Positions 1 through 9,581 are shown, numbered from the stretch's first letter. The stretch is DNA of 64,000 nt from Paenibacillus aestuarii (GCF_027789125.1 NZ_JAQFVF010000080.1:124001-188000); one strand, 5' to 3'. Translations and numbers: made by a program. The notes: a model not told the origin generated them from the sequence alone.

Positions 1-550
1 CGGAGGATCGGACTAACCTCACAAAACGCGGGATGATCGCAATCACAATGGCCATCATCGCATTGGTGAGGCCTGGACCGAATATGGCGATGATCGCAAT
101 CGCCAGAATAAGCGGAGGAAGTGCCAAGAGTGTATCCATAACCAGCATGACATACAAATCGATTTTTCGGTAATAACCGGTGATCGTCCCGATCATGACG
201 CCAAAAATGGACGATACGGCTACGGTCACAAGCCCGGTGACGAGTGAGATTCTTCCGCCAAACAAGACACGAGCGAATATATCCCTTCCGAAATCGTCTG
301 TACCGAAAAAATGTTTTAGGCTAGGTCCTTGGAAACGATCTTTGAAGTTCATTTTATCGACCGGGTAAGAGGCTAGAAAAGGAGCAAATACGACAGCGAA
401 AATTACAATCAGCAATAAAATGCAGCCAATCATTGCTGTTTTGTTTTTGTGAATTCGATGCCAAATCAAGCTTGCAGGTTTTTGCGACTTTGCTCTTGCA
501 AGATCTGTTGGTATCGGAACAGTACCGACTTCACCAATTTTCCCGTTCAC
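1..550 (-). CDS. Dpp/Opp-type peptide ABC transporter permease, DppC-like (C-terminus outside window)
   Basis: Inner-membrane permease subunit of a peptide/nickel-type ABC importer. The reading frame starts at a GTG (548-550) preceded by a strong GGAGGGGG ribosome site at about 552-565 and stays open to the window edge, giving about 183 residues. A cytoplasmic N-terminus is followed by a first membrane segment (about residues 36-56), the OppC-type N-terminal region, then the motif HFFGTDDFGRDIFARVLFGG, which is typical of DppC/OppC, and further membrane helices. The conserved EAA loop would lie beyond the edge. It begins 14 bases after the DppB-like gene, in the same operon. The ATPase genes, if present, should follow outside the window. 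DppC rather than a generic permease is supported by the GTDxxGRD motif; substrate is unknown. Confidence 0.9.
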   Translation of the reverse strand, partial: MNGKIGEVGTVPIPTDLARAKSQKPASLIWHRIHKNKTAMIGCILLLIVIFAVVFAPFLASYPVDKMNFKDRFQGPSLKHFFGTDDFGRDIFARVLFGGRISLVTGLVTVAVSSIFGVMIGTITGYYRKIDLYVMLVMDTLLALPPLILAIAIIAIFGPGLTNAMMAIVIAIIPRFVRLVRSS

Positions 551-564
551 GTTCTCCCCCTCCT

Positions 565-1485
565 CTACTCATAATTTATCCGTGGGTCAAATATACGATA
601 AATGAAATCAACCAGCAGATTGGTGAGAGCAAACATCAAAGCCACAAAAAAGACTAGCCCCTGAATAATTGGAATATCTCGCTTGCTAATCGCATCGATC
701 ATTAAATTGCCGATTCCTTTTAAGGAAAAGATAACCTCGGCAACAACGGCTCCAGCTAACAGGGAACCAAATTGCAGACCGAGCAGCGTGACAACAGGAA
801 TCATTGCATTTTTCAATGCGTGCTGGAAAATACGGGCATACCCATGGACCCCTTTTGCTACCGCCGTACGCATGTATTCCTGCTGCAGCACGTCGAGCAT
901 ACTTGTGCGGGCCACTCTCGCGATGGTTGCTGCTTCTGCTAAACCAAGTACGATCGATGGAAGAACTAATGATTGGAAACCGTTATATCCTGATATGGGA
1001 AATAAGGACAATTTATAGGAGAAAACAAAAATAAAGAGAAGCGCCACCCAAAAAGTTGGAGCTGACAAGCCCACTAAGGAGGCTAGGACAATCGATCGAT
1101 CCATCCAAGAATTAGGCTTCACCGATGCGATCACACCTGCAAGTACACCAATTATCGTTGCAACGACCGTACTATACACAGCCAATTGCAAAGTGATCGG
1201 AAAACGATCAGCGATGAGCGACCACACAGACTGTCCGGTGATGAGTGATGCACCTAAATTGCCGTGAAAGAGTTCAGTGATATAATGGAGGTATTGAACG
1301 AGCAAGGGCTGGTCTAGGCCCAGTTTGGCATTTAACTGCTTAATCGCTTCTGGCGTAGGGAATTCTCCCAAAATGTAATGAGCGGGATCACCTGGAATGA
1401 GATGTACGAGCAAAAAGATGAATATCGATACGCCGAACAAGGTTGAGATAAGTGTGATCAGTCTTTTTAACAGATACACATGCAA
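565..1485 (-). CDS. Dpp/Opp-type peptide ABC transporter permease, DppB-like
   Basis: First permease subunit of the peptide importer, 306 residues, the usual size for DppB/OppB. An N-terminal membrane segment with the RLITLISTLFGVSIFIFLL pattern typical of the family is followed by a periplasmic-side loop containing LGLDQPLLVQYLHYI and by five more hydrophobic segments. The EAA-type loop that contacts the ATPase is seen at about residues 205-225 (EYMRTAVAKGV). The start is TTG at 1483-1485 with GAGGGGGAA just upstream. It lies between the binding protein (21 bases upstream) and the DppC-like gene (14 bases downstream), so the three are cotranscribed. Family assignment is firm; the transported peptide is not known. 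Confidence 0.93.
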   Translation of the reverse strand: MHVYLLKRLITLISTLFGVSIFIFLLVHLIPGDPAHYILGEFPTPEAIKQLNAKLGLDQPLLVQYLHYITELFHGNLGASLITGQSVWSLIADRFPITLQLAVYSTVVATIIGVLAGVIASVKPNSWMDRSIVLASLVGLSAPTFWVALLFIFVFSYKLSLFPISGYNGFQSLVLPSIVLGLAEAATIARVARTSMLDVLQQEYMRTAVAKGVHGYARIFQHALKNAMIPVVTLLGLQFGSLLAGAVVAEVIFSLKGIGNLMIDAISKRDIPIIQGLVFFVALMFALTNLLVDFIYRIFDPRINYE

Positions 1486-1506
1486 CAGAATTCCCCCTCG
1501 CCCTTA

Positions 1507-3153
1507 CTACTTTTTCCATTTCACATCATTGAGATAGAAACTCGTGGAGAAAGGATTGTAGATAACACCTTCAACATCACGCGTGGCAATGATGGTCTCC
1601 TCAGAGAACAGCGGGATAATGGGTAGGTCCTCGATAAGGATTTCCTGTGCATCTTTATAGACCTTTGCACGGGCTGTCTGATCCATCGTCGAGCGGCCTT
1701 GCTGCAGCAGATCCGTTAATTTCGGATTGGTATACCGCATTCGATTTGTATTGGGATCGAAGAGTAAGTACAGTACATCCGGATCCGTGTAATCATAATA
1801 CATCATAAACATATCAAAATCTGATTTACCTACTGCTAATTTGTCTTTTACAGCAGCAAGTTCATTAATGGAGAGCTTTAGATCTGCGCCGATCTCTTTA
1901 AATTGCGTTTGCAAAATTTGTGCGCTGCGTTCGAGAATCGGATTATGCGGCAATACCAATTCGATCGACAACGGTTTCCCGTTTTTGTCAGCAATTCCGT
2001 CACCATTGGTATCTTTCCACCCTGCTTCGGCAAGCAGCGCTTTCGCTTTGTCCACGTCTCGTGCGTACATGTTCTTCGCATCATTCTCCACTTTATCGCT
2101 ATGTCCGAAAATAGTTGTCGGCAGAGGACTAAATGTAGATTGACCATACCCGGATAATGCGACTTCAACGAACGGTTCTCTATCGATGGCCATCGCCAAC
2201 GCTTTACGCACTCTCACATCTTGGAATTGCGGTCTTTGCAGATTAAAGCCCAAGTACTTCTCTCCTGGTTCGAGGGCTTTGATAAATTCGACGTTCGGGA
2301 TGTTCTGCAAATCTTTAACATAGCTGTTAGGTACACCATTGAGCATTTGGACATCGCCTTTTTTGAATTCAAGCACGCGTGTATCATCATCTTTCGTAAA
2401 TTTAAAAGTAAGTTCATCGATGTAGGGCGCACCTTGATTTTTTAATAAGGGCGGTCCCCAATTGTAGTCTGGATTTTTTTTGTAGGAAATAGACGACCCT
2501 TTATCATGCTTCTGAAACATGAAGGGGCCAACCGACGATGGATTGTTTTCGAATTTGTCTCCCAATTCAGCAACCCGTTTCGGGTCGATTGGGCCTAAGA
2601 AGGGACTGGTTGCTACGCTGATGAAGGGGGCATAAGGCTCTTTGAAATACACTTGTACGGTCAACGGGTCGGTAACCTCTATTTTATCCACTGGACCCGC
2701 TATATCTTTTACTGGGGACATCGTCATGAACCGATCAATCGAAGTTTTCATCGCATCGGCAGTCAGAGGTTCTCCGGAGTGGAATTTCACATTCTTTTTA
2801 AGATGAAATGTCCATACTTTCCCGTCAGCCGAGACGCTGTAGGATTCAGCGAGACCAGCGACGATCTTTCCTTTGTCGTCGTAGTTTAGCAGCGGTTCAT
2901 ATATCAACGAATTAGCAATGTCCACCCAAGTAGATTTATCGATGTCTACTGTGTCTACTTCGATAACCGTCGAAACGACGAAAGGCTTGCTGGTATTGTT
3001 TGAGCTTAAACTAGGCGCAGGTGATGCCGCCAGCCCCGAGGGATCGCTTGGGTTGGAGCTTGGTCTCGAAGACGATGAACAAGCGGCCAGCACGAGCGTA
3101 AGTACGATGAATGGAAATACCTTTTTGGTTAAAAGTCTGGTTTTTCTGCTCAT
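1507..3153 (-). CDS. Peptide-binding lipoprotein of ABC importer (SBP family 5, DppA-like)
   Basis: Extracellular solute-binding protein, 548 residues, the usual size of the family 5 (OppA/DppA) binding proteins. The signal peptide ends in the lipobox LVLAAC with the lipidated cysteine at residue 25, followed by a Ser-rich linker (about 26-50). Family 5 landmarks include VWTFHLKKNVKFHSGEPLTA near residues 115-134 and the repeated pattern of DVRVRKALAMAIDRE further on. A GGAGG site precedes the ATG. It heads the transporter part of the operon, just after the M81 peptidase gene and before the two permeases, so it should deliver di- or oligopeptides to them. Nickel or opine specificity cannot be excluded from sequence alone. 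Confidence 0.93.
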   Translation of the reverse strand: MSRKTRLLTKKVFPFIVLTLVLAACSSSSRPSSNPSDPSGLAASPAPSLSSNNTSKPFVVSTVIEVDTVDIDKSTWVDIANSLIYEPLLNYDDKGKIVAGLAESYSVSADGKVWTFHLKKNVKFHSGEPLTADAMKTSIDRFMTMSPVKDIAGPVDKIEVTDPLTVQVYFKEPYAPFISVATSPFLGPIDPKRVAELGDKFENNPSSVGPFMFQKHDKGSSISYKKNPDYNWGPPLLKNQGAPYIDELTFKFTKDDDTRVLEFKKGDVQMLNGVPNSYVKDLQNIPNVEFIKALEPGEKYLGFNLQRPQFQDVRVRKALAMAIDREPFVEVALSGYGQSTFSPLPTTIFGHSDKVENDAKNMYARDVDKAKALLAEAGWKDTNGDGIADKNGKPLSIELVLPHNPILERSAQILQTQFKEIGADLKLSINELAAVKDKLAVGKSDFDMFMMYYDYTDPDVLYLLFDPNTNRMRYTNPKLTDLLQQGRSTMDQTARAKVYKDAQEILIEDLPIIPLFSEETIIATRDVEGVIYNPFSTSFYLNDVKWKK

Positions 3154-3214
3154 TCAATTTCCTCCTATTGTCAATGAACGTATAGAGGATCTGCAGAACT
3201 GAACTTCATTTCAT

Positions 3215-4690
3215 TCATTTTGGCCACTTAGCACTCGGATGAAGCGGATAGATCGGCTGGGAAATCTGTTCATAGGGGAAGGATGTAAGAATTTGCGAGC
3301 TGAGGCCAGGTGAGTTTACCGTAATGATCCGTTTGGCGATAGGTTCAAAGGAGGCACGGAAATGCTGGCTGGACTTCAGCGCCACAATTTTATACTGATT
3401 CACGTCGATCCCGTGCAGCAGAAAAATCTGTTCGTCCAACGTCTGGGCTTTTACGGAACATACGATAATATCGACGCCATCTACTTGTAGACGTACCGAT
3501 TTGCCGAGATTCACGACACCGCCTTGCCCCATAGGTGTAGATGCAACGAAAGTTCCATCTGTAATCGCTTTCACATAAGCGTCGACTGGAAGGGAATCAC
3601 CGTGAAGAGTGTCTGTTTTTCCTCCGATTTGTACTTGAATGTTCGCTCCCACTCCTACTTCACAAGCGATTTCCACCACTTCAGGGTCAAAAATGGAACC
3701 GAAGCACGCATGATTAAGTTTCGCATCCAGCATGGCTTTCAGCAAATACGTGCCATCGCCTGGGGTTCCGCCCCCAGGATTGTCAGACGATTCGTTTATA
3801 ACGATAGGCCGACATTCTGTTTGAAGCGCCAATTGAATCCCCTCTTCGGGAGAAATGATCGTTGGCGTAAATTCCTCGCGTTTTTCCCATAGGTAGATAG
3901 CGACATCTTCAGAAATAAGTTTCGCTAATTCGGGGTTGTCATTGGTGATGGTCAAAATGGATGCTGATACGTCAGGGGTGTCGGTATAAGGGAAGCCATG
4001 GAAAAATGCACAATCGATAACGTTTTCTTCTTGTTCCCATGTCCAGCAGCGTTCATTGATATCTTTTGCAGGAGATTGATTAGTAGTTGATGTGGGGAGA
4101 ATTAGTGGCAGTTTAGTTAAATGCATCACGGGTTTGACTTGACCGGTCACGATCTGGTGGATCAATTCCACCGCTTCTAAACCACGTTCATAACAATCAA
4201 CATGCGGATAGAGATGAACTCCTAGCATGGCGTCAGCGTGCTCAACCATTGTATCCGTCAAGTTTCCGTGAAGATCAAGTGTGACAACGATGGGAATAAG
4301 CGGGCCTACCAAGTTCCTGACTGCTTTCAGCAATTCGCCTTCAAGATCCACGGCCCCTTCCGCTACGCCTGCCCCATGCAAAGCAAGACAAACGGCGTCA
4401 ATGGGTCCTTCCTGCTGAATGGCGCTAAGGAGTGTCTGTTTGATGTCCTCGTACGTTTCCTTCGTGATCATCCCTGATGGATAAGCAATCGTCGAAAAAA
4501 CCGGCAGAACTTCAATACCCATTTGCTCCGCTTGGTGAATCATGCCACCAAGAAAATCGCGAACCCCTCGATGATTGGCTAACAGGGTATCGCCTTGCGC
4601 CCATTCCCAGAGCTCAAACATGTCCTTACTTGTCTTCACAACTGAAAACGTGTTTGTTTCATGTGCCACTTGCCCGATCGCGATTCTCAC
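3215..4690 (-). CDS. M81 family metallopeptidase (MlrC-like)
   Basis: Predicted cytoplasmic zinc metallopeptidase of the M81 family, named after MlrC, which acts on linearised microcystin-type peptides; most members have unknown substrates. The length of 491 residues fits the family. The N-terminal motif GQVAHETNTFS carries H10 and E11, and the second metal region VVTLDLHGNLTD (D139, H141) is followed by HLYPHVDCYERG (H163). These are the expected metal-site blocks. The start is GTG at 4688-4690 with GGGAGGGAAAG upstream. It lies between the M19 dipeptidase gene and the peptide-binding lipoprotein, which suggests that it processes imported or unusual peptides. The 146-base gap upstream carries palindromes that may be an operator. 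Function is inferred from family and context. Confidence 0.88.
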   Translation of the reverse strand: MRIAIGQVAHETNTFSVVKTSKDMFELWEWAQGDTLLANHRGVRDFLGGMIHQAEQMGIEVLPVFSTIAYPSGMITKETYEDIKQTLLSAIQQEGPIDAVCLALHGAGVAEGAVDLEGELLKAVRNLVGPLIPIVVTLDLHGNLTDTMVEHADAMLGVHLYPHVDCYERGLEAVELIHQIVTGQVKPVMHLTKLPLILPTSTTNQSPAKDINERCWTWEQEENVIDCAFFHGFPYTDTPDVSASILTITNDNPELAKLISEDVAIYLWEKREEFTPTIISPEEGIQLALQTECRPIVINESSDNPGGGTPGDGTYLLKAMLDAKLNHACFGSIFDPEVVEIACEVGVGANIQVQIGGKTDTLHGDSLPVDAYVKAITDGTFVASTPMGQGGVVNLGKSVRLQVDGVDIIVCSVKAQTLDEQIFLLHGIDVNQYKIVALKSSQHFRASFEPIAKRIITVNSPGLSSQILTSFPYEQISQPIYPLHPSAKWPK

Positions 4691-4724
4691 ATCTTTCCCT
4701 CCCTGATTGGTATTTGTCCACTTG

Positions 4725-4758
4725 TGAAGTGTTCACTTCATAAAATTTAAAATTATGA
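4725..4758. promoter_or_regulatory. Two adjacent palindromes upstream of the MlrC-like gene, candidate RpiR-type operator
   Basis: TGAAGTGTTCACTTCA at 4725-4740 is a near-perfect palindrome. It overlaps a second one at 4736-4758, whose arms are TTCATAA and TTATGAA around an A/T centre. Both lie in the 146-base gap between the M19 gene and the MlrC-like gene, where a promoter for the downstream part of the operon is expected. A related but looser arrangement (CTTC, ATAATT, GAAGC, CAAAC in the same order) occurs at about 6770-6796 upstream of the RpiR gene. Binding by that regulator is an inference. Confidence 0.45.
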
Positions 4759-4836
4759 AGCAAACACTTTACGGTCATTATAATGCGTGGCAAGTATTCT
4801 TTCAAGATGGTATTTAAAATATTTTAGAAAAAAAGA

Positions 4837-5859
4837 TTACTTCCAAACTCTCTTGAAAGCCCTTTCAAAATTGCCGCCTAAAATGAGGTCGATATGCTCT
4901 GCTGAATAGCCGCGTTTCGACAGTGTTTCTTGCAATTTGGGCAGCTCTGCATGCCCTTTGAAAATATCAAAAGGCTTCCTGCTCATCTGCGCCAAGTCTT
5001 CGGCTGCTACATATTTCAAGAAGGCATCGGTTAAATCAAGCCCGATTCCGACATGTTCGATACCTGCGAGATTGACGATATGATCAATGTGTCGAACCAT
5101 ATGATCCACGTTTGCATCTTCATCCCTATCGGCAACGAACATGCTGATTGAATTGATGCCGATCACCCCATTATGTCTAGCAATCGCAGCAATCTGCACG
5201 TCAGAAAGGTTTCTCATGGTTTGTGTCAGGCTGCGACAATTCGAGTGTGATGCGATTACAGGCCTATTCGCCACTTCCATCACATCGCGGAAACCCTCAT
5301 CATTCAAATGGCTGACGTCAATCAGCATCCCGATCGCCTCAGCCGCTTCCACGAGCTGCAATCCAAAATCCGACAACCCGCTGGATTTCCTCCTGGGATA
5401 AGGAGTGAAGTCACTCCCTTCGCCCGCAGAGTTTCTCCTGCTCCAAGTCAGACCCAAGATTCTGACACCGAGTTCATAGAAAATCCGCAGCATGCTTAAA
5501 TCGTTGTAAAGCGGATCCGCGCCTTCTAGCGACAAAATAAAGCTTATTTTACCTTGACTCCTGGCCTGTTCGAGCTCTTCCGTTGTCCTGCATAAGGCAA
5601 TTTGGCTGGATTCTCTTACTTCATCATGCAAGGAACTGATCTGCTGCAACGCTTTGCGCAGCGCCATTTCCGGAACGAAAGCGCTGTCAACAAAAACTGC
5701 AGCCACAACTGTATTGATCCCGCCACTTAAGAAATCAGGGAGATAACTCGTTTCAATTACGCGCCTTTCTCCCCGAGCCCTTCGAATCACAACGTCCATC
5801 AATAAGTCGAAATGAGCGTCAATGACGGGTTTCATTAACGTACGCTCGATATTCCCCAT
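4837..5859 (-). CDS. Membrane dipeptidase-family (M19) zinc dipeptidase
   Basis: M19 (renal dipeptidase) family hydrolase of 340 residues that cleaves dipeptides, commonly including those with a D-residue at the C-terminal side. The zinc site can be followed: H16-x-D18 in IDAHFDLL, E112 in SLEGADPL, H184 in DVSHLND and H205 in VIASHSNCRS. The family usually has DGHND at the first position, so DAHFD is a mild variant. The ATG has AGGAGG eight bases upstream. No signal peptide is seen, so it should act in the cytoplasm. It follows the RpiR gene by 23 bases and shares the operon with the peptide importer, which suits breakdown of imported dipeptides. Confidence 0.92.
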   Translation of the reverse strand: MGNIERTLMKPVIDAHFDLLMDVVIRRARGERRVIETSYLPDFLSGGINTVVAAVFVDSAFVPEMALRKALQQISSLHDEVRESSQIALCRTTEELEQARSQGKISFILSLEGADPLYNDLSMLRIFYELGVRILGLTWSRRNSAGEGSDFTPYPRRKSSGLSDFGLQLVEAAEAIGMLIDVSHLNDEGFRDVMEVANRPVIASHSNCRSLTQTMRNLSDVQIAAIARHNGVIGINSISMFVADRDEDANVDHMVRHIDHIVNLAGIEHVGIGLDLTDAFLKYVAAEDLAQMSRKPFDIFKGHAELPKLQETLSKRGYSAEHIDLILGGNFERAFKRVWK

Positions 5860-5882
5860 ACACTTAACCTCCTATAGGACCT

Positions 5883-6749
5883 TTAAGAGTTCTCAAAAAA
5901 TGGGAAGAACTGCTTGCTTGACTCATCGTACATGCGAAGCCGCTTTTCGACATTTTCACGGTCAACAAGGGTGATACCATTAACAATGACGTTCAATAAG
6001 GAGAAAATGCTAGGCATGCCGGTGAATACCTCCGTCGTTTCAAACGGAACTTTAAGCAGTAGATCCGCTATTTGTCCGACGGGCGAGAGTTCATTATCTG
6101 TGATGGCAATAATTTGAGCGCCTTTTTGTTGTGCTGCTTTCGCGAAAGAGACTGTTTCTTGTAGGTAACGTGGGAAACTGAGCGCGATGACAAGCCAATC
6201 TTTATCCATCTCCGTCAAATAATAGTTCGTGTCGTCTACCGGTCCCCGATAAAGGTACGTATCACCTCTTAGAATATTCAAGGCAACGGAAAACCAATTG
6301 GCAGCACCGTGGGATAAACGAAGGCCTACCACGACGATCTTTTTGGCTTGCAAAATGCTTTGGATAGCGCGGTTAATGATCTCACGATCCAATTCTCGAA
6401 GCGTTTGTCCGATTTGAGCGATTTCCCGATCTAATGTATATGCGATCAGATCCTGATCCATTTGGGAATCGCTCGATGCATGCAAATAATCGATCGCAGG
6501 AGTTGTCTGTTTCCCAGGTGCCATCAGAGATTGCCGGATTTCATTCTGCATCTCCGTATAGCCTGAATACTGCAGGGCATAGCTAAGCCGGATCACTGTC
6601 GCTTCGCTCGTTTCCGTCATGACGCCGATCACTTTGGCCGGATGAAGTGCCACTGATTTAGGTTCATCTAGCATAAACTTCGCCACTATTTTTTGCTGAT
6701 TTGTCAATTGATTGTAATATTTGCGAATTCGGTCAGTTACGTTGTCCAT
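5883..6749 (-). CDS. MurR/RpiR family transcriptional regulator
   Basis: DNA-binding regulator of about 288 residues: an N-terminal HTH_6 domain (about 1-77, with QQKIVAKFMLDEPKSVALHP and an SEATVIRLSYALQYSGY recognition-helix region) followed by a sugar-isomerase (SIS) domain from about 120 (KKIVVVGLRLSHGAANWFSV, LVIALSFPRYLQETV, IIAITDNELSPV). The frame is open further upstream to 6860, but the ATG at 6747-6749 has GAGGGAG at the right distance and starts the protein exactly where family members start. RpiR regulators usually sense phosphosugars or amino-sugar derivatives. It sits between the esterase and dipeptidase genes and is the obvious candidate controller of this operon. Ligand unknown. 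Confidence 0.92.
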   Translation of the reverse strand: MDNVTDRIRKYYNQLTNQQKIVAKFMLDEPKSVALHPAKVIGVMTETSEATVIRLSYALQYSGYTEMQNEIRQSLMAPGKQTTPAIDYLHASSDSQMDQDLIAYTLDREIAQIGQTLRELDREIINRAIQSILQAKKIVVVGLRLSHGAANWFSVALNILRGDTYLYRGPVDDTNYYLTEMDKDWLVIALSFPRYLQETVSFAKAAQQKGAQIIAITDNELSPVGQIADLLLKVPFETTEVFTGMPSIFSLLNVIVNGITLVDRENVEKRLRMYDESSKQFFPFFENS

Positions 6750-6887
6750 GGTAACAACTCCCTCATCAAAACTTCTCATAATTCGAAGCGCAAACTGCAC
6801 ATCCTTATTATCATTGAAGTTATGACTACAGGTCAACTGCCTTGGAAAACCGAATCTCAATGTTCATACCTCAGATTAAGTTCAACC

Positions 6888-7814
6888 TCAACCCTGATGG
6901 ATGAACACATTCATTTCCTGAATGGCTTCTTTCGCTTGATCAAACAAGCCTAACCTAGTTACAAAGGTATGCAACATACCTTTATAGCACGTATATTGAA
7001 CCGGAACTCCCGCCTGCTTCAGCACATCTGCGTAAGCTTTACCTTCATCTCTCAATGGGTCATACTCAGCCGTAATAATAAGTGCCGGCGGTAGGTCTTG
7101 GAAATCTAAGGCAAGCAGCGGAGATGCCCAGGCATTCAAGATATCTTTTGGTGAGCGAAGATAGCAATCTCTAAACCACTCCATGTCCGATTCCGAAAGG
7201 AAATACCCACTCGCCAACTCTTTCATCGAGTGACTTAACAACCTCAGATCTGTGGTCGGGTAAAACAGAATTTGTTTAGCAATCGTTGGACCGCCTCTCT
7301 CGCGGACCAATTGTGTCATCACCGCGCTTAAATTTCCTCCTGCGCTATCTCCAGCTACAATGATGCGGTTCACATCACCTTGGTACAGGTGAATATATTC
7401 AGCAACCCATCGAAGTGCAGCGTAGGCATCTTCTACAGCCGTAGGAAATTTATGTTCCGGCGCTAAACGATAATCCACGCCAACAACGATACATTTGCAA
7501 GCAGCGGCCATATAACGCAGTTGTCCATCAAAGGCATCCAAATCGCCTAATACCCATCCACCTCCATGATAGTAGACCATGACCGGAAAGGGACCTTCTG
7601 CAATTGGTGTCATGATCCGCAGTAAAATGTCTCCCCCCTCGACAGGTATTCTTTGCTCTTCTACTTTCTTAATCCAAGCGGACTCTCCCGCCGTAGCGAT
7701 AAAACCTTCTCTGGCACCTTTCCTTGCCACAGCTAGCGGCAAATTCGGTAAAGGCTCTCCGCCAGCTTGTTCAATTTGCTCTAAAAATGCTTTTGCCTTC
7801 GGATCTAATGTCAT
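6888..7814 (-). CDS. Alpha/beta hydrolase, HSL/Aes-type carboxylesterase
   Basis: Hormone-sensitive-lipase-type esterase, 308 residues. The oxyanion HGGG motif (about 83-86, YYHGGGWVLGD) precedes the nucleophile elbow GDSAGG with Ser157; the likely acid Asp252 is in AEYDPLRDE and the base His282 in GMLHTF, so the catalytic triad is complete. A GTG nine bases further upstream is in frame, but the ATG at 7812-7814 has AAGGAG eight bases before it and is preferred. No signal peptide is visible. It is the first gene of the minus-strand block with RpiR, dipeptidase, M81 peptidase and peptide transporter. Its substrate is probably a small acyl ester, possibly an amino-acid or peptide ester, which is a guess from context. 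Confidence 0.9.
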   Translation of the reverse strand: MTLDPKAKAFLEQIEQAGGEPLPNLPLAVARKGAREGFIATAGESAWIKKVEEQRIPVEGGDILLRIMTPIAEGPFPVMVYYHGGGWVLGDLDAFDGQLRYMAAACKCIVVGVDYRLAPEHKFPTAVEDAYAALRWVAEYIHLYQGDVNRIIVAGDSAGGNLSAVMTQLVRERGGPTIAKQILFYPTTDLRLLSHSMKELASGYFLSESDMEWFRDCYLRSPKDILNAWASPLLALDFQDLPPALIITAEYDPLRDEGKAYADVLKQAGVPVQYTCYKGMLHTFVTRLGLFDQAKEAIQEMNVFIHQG

Positions 7815-8018
7815 GGTTCGCACTCCTTGCGCTCGTGTTGAATAACAAAATTATAAAATTAGTGTATTTCCCAATCAATGTAAAATTATCTATGAAGACG
7901 ATAGATCTGTTCTATAATTGAGTAAGACTCTTTGGAATATTCATGCATCTAAACCATCTTTAAGGGGATAATACGCTCGATGGAATGTCCAGCATTTGAT
8001 TAAAGGGGGTGCTCGAGT

Positions 8019-9581
8019 TTGACTCTATTTTTTTCAAAACGTAAAAAGCACAAACCAAATCAGCCCTCCGAGCAAACGTTCTACGTACCTGTGGAGCAAA
8101 TGGAACTCTATTCTTCCCTTTCCCAAAATACCGCACAGTTGCAACAAATATTTCAAAATTGCAGCGACGTCGTTTTCAGAAATATCACGCTGGGCTCAGC
8201 TGGGCAATATCAGGCACAACTCATTTGGATAGACGGACTCATCGAGCAGGAACAATTAGAAAATGAAATTCTCGAATCCTTGTTCATCCCAGCAACTTTT
8301 CCTGCACTACTCACAGAAACGAATCCGATGTCTTTTTTTAAAGCTATGCAATCAGCTGTTTTAAAGGTAGCCCAACTGAAAGAACTGTTCACTCTGAAAG
8401 ATGCTGTCGAACATATATTAACCGGAGAGACACTCCTGCTCATTGACCAAGTTCCCATTGCATTATCAATGAGCACCAAGGGCGGTCCTGCCCGTTCTAT
8501 CTCAGAACCGTCAACCGAGGCAGTCGTCCGCGGACCGAGGCAAGGCTTTACCGAAAACTTGCGCACAAATACGATGCTCATTCGACGAATTATCAAAACG
8601 CCAGCGTTAAAAACAGAGCACTTCACATTAGGCAAATTGACAAAAACAGATATTGTCATCGCATATATCGACGGAATAGCGAGCCCCGATGTCATCGAAG
8701 AGGTTCGAGCACGCCTTTCACTAATCGATGTGGATACCGTTCTGGACAGTGCATATATCGAAGAACTGATTGAAGATCATACCTACACCTTATTCCCGCA
8801 AATCGCCCATACTGAACGGCCGGATAAAGCGGCAGCCGAATTGGCTGAAGGCAAAGTGATCCTCTTCATCGACGGATCTCCATTTGTCTTAATGGTACCG
8901 ACGATCTTTTTTCAGTTTTTTCAATCTAGTGAAGATTATTATGAGCGGTACCCAATGGCGTTCGCGGTCCGATCGGTTCGCTTTCTTTTTATCGCCATTG
9001 CCCTTGTCTTGCCATCGGTCTATATTGCCGTTATCACATACCATCATGAAATGCTGCCAGCCCAACTGCTCATTAGCATTGCTGGCTCTCATGAAGGTGT
9101 GCCATTTCCTACCTTATTAGAAGCCTTGTTAATGGAAATTACGTTTGAAGCACTGCGGGAAGCCGGCATTCGTTTGCCCAAGCAAGTTGGCCAAGCCGTT
9201 AGTATTGTCGGGGCGCTCGTCATCGGGGAAGCCGCCGTTCAAGCGGGCATCGTCTCTACGGCGATGGTTATCGTGGTGGCAATCACAGCTATAGCATCTT
9301 TTACTATACCCGCCTTCAATGTGGGCATTAGTATTCGTTTAATGCGTTTTCCTTTGATGCTTCTCGGAGCCGTTCTAGGGTTATATGGGATCATGCTGGG
9401 TTTATTAGCGCTGCTGGTTCATCTATGTTCACTTCGCTCATTCGGTGTCCCCTACTTTTCGCCGATCGCCCCATTTCGTATGAGTAGTATGAAGGATTTG
9501 CTCGTAAGAGCTCCGATTGGAGCTTTGAACAGAAGAACCGTAAGAAAACCTGCCGGAGGAACCGAGAAAGGACAGGAATAG
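8019..9581 (+). CDS. gerKA: Spore germination protein, GerA family A subunit (GerKA-like)
   Basis: A subunit of a nutrient germinant receptor in the spore inner membrane, 520 residues, the normal size. The hydrophilic N-terminal domain (about 1-300) contains the family block STEAVVRGPRQGFTENLRTNTMLIRRI and KVILFIDGSPFVLMVPT. It is followed by a membrane domain with about five segments (including LLISIAGSHEGVPFPTLLEALLMEITFEALREAGIRLP, here described by its start and end) and a basic C-terminal tail. The start is TTG at 8019 with AAAGGGGGTG upstream. The C-subunit gene follows after two bases. Germinant specificity cannot be read from sequence. A forespore (SigG) promoter is expected upstream but I could not identify one with certainty. 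Confidence 0.95.
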   Translation: MTLFFSKRKKHKPNQPSEQTFYVPVEQMELYSSLSQNTAQLQQIFQNCSDVVFRNITLGSAGQYQAQLIWIDGLIEQEQLENEILESLFIPATFPALLTETNPMSFFKAMQSAVLKVAQLKELFTLKDAVEHILTGETLLLIDQVPIALSMSTKGGPARSISEPSTEAVVRGPRQGFTENLRTNTMLIRRIIKTPALKTEHFTLGKLTKTDIVIAYIDGIASPDVIEEVRARLSLIDVDTVLDSAYIEELIEDHTYTLFPQIAHTERPDKAAAELAEGKVILFIDGSPFVLMVPTIFFQFFQSSEDYYERYPMAFAVRSVRFLFIAIALVLPSVYIAVITYHHEMLPAQLLISIAGSHEGVPFPTLLEALLMEITFEALREAGIRLPKQVGQAVSIVGALVIGEAAVQAGIVSTAMVIVVAITAIASFTIPAFNVGISIRLMRFPLMLLGAVLGLYGIMLGLLALLVHLCSLRSFGVPYFSPIAPFRMSSMKDLLVRAPIGALNRRTVRKPAGGTEKGQE

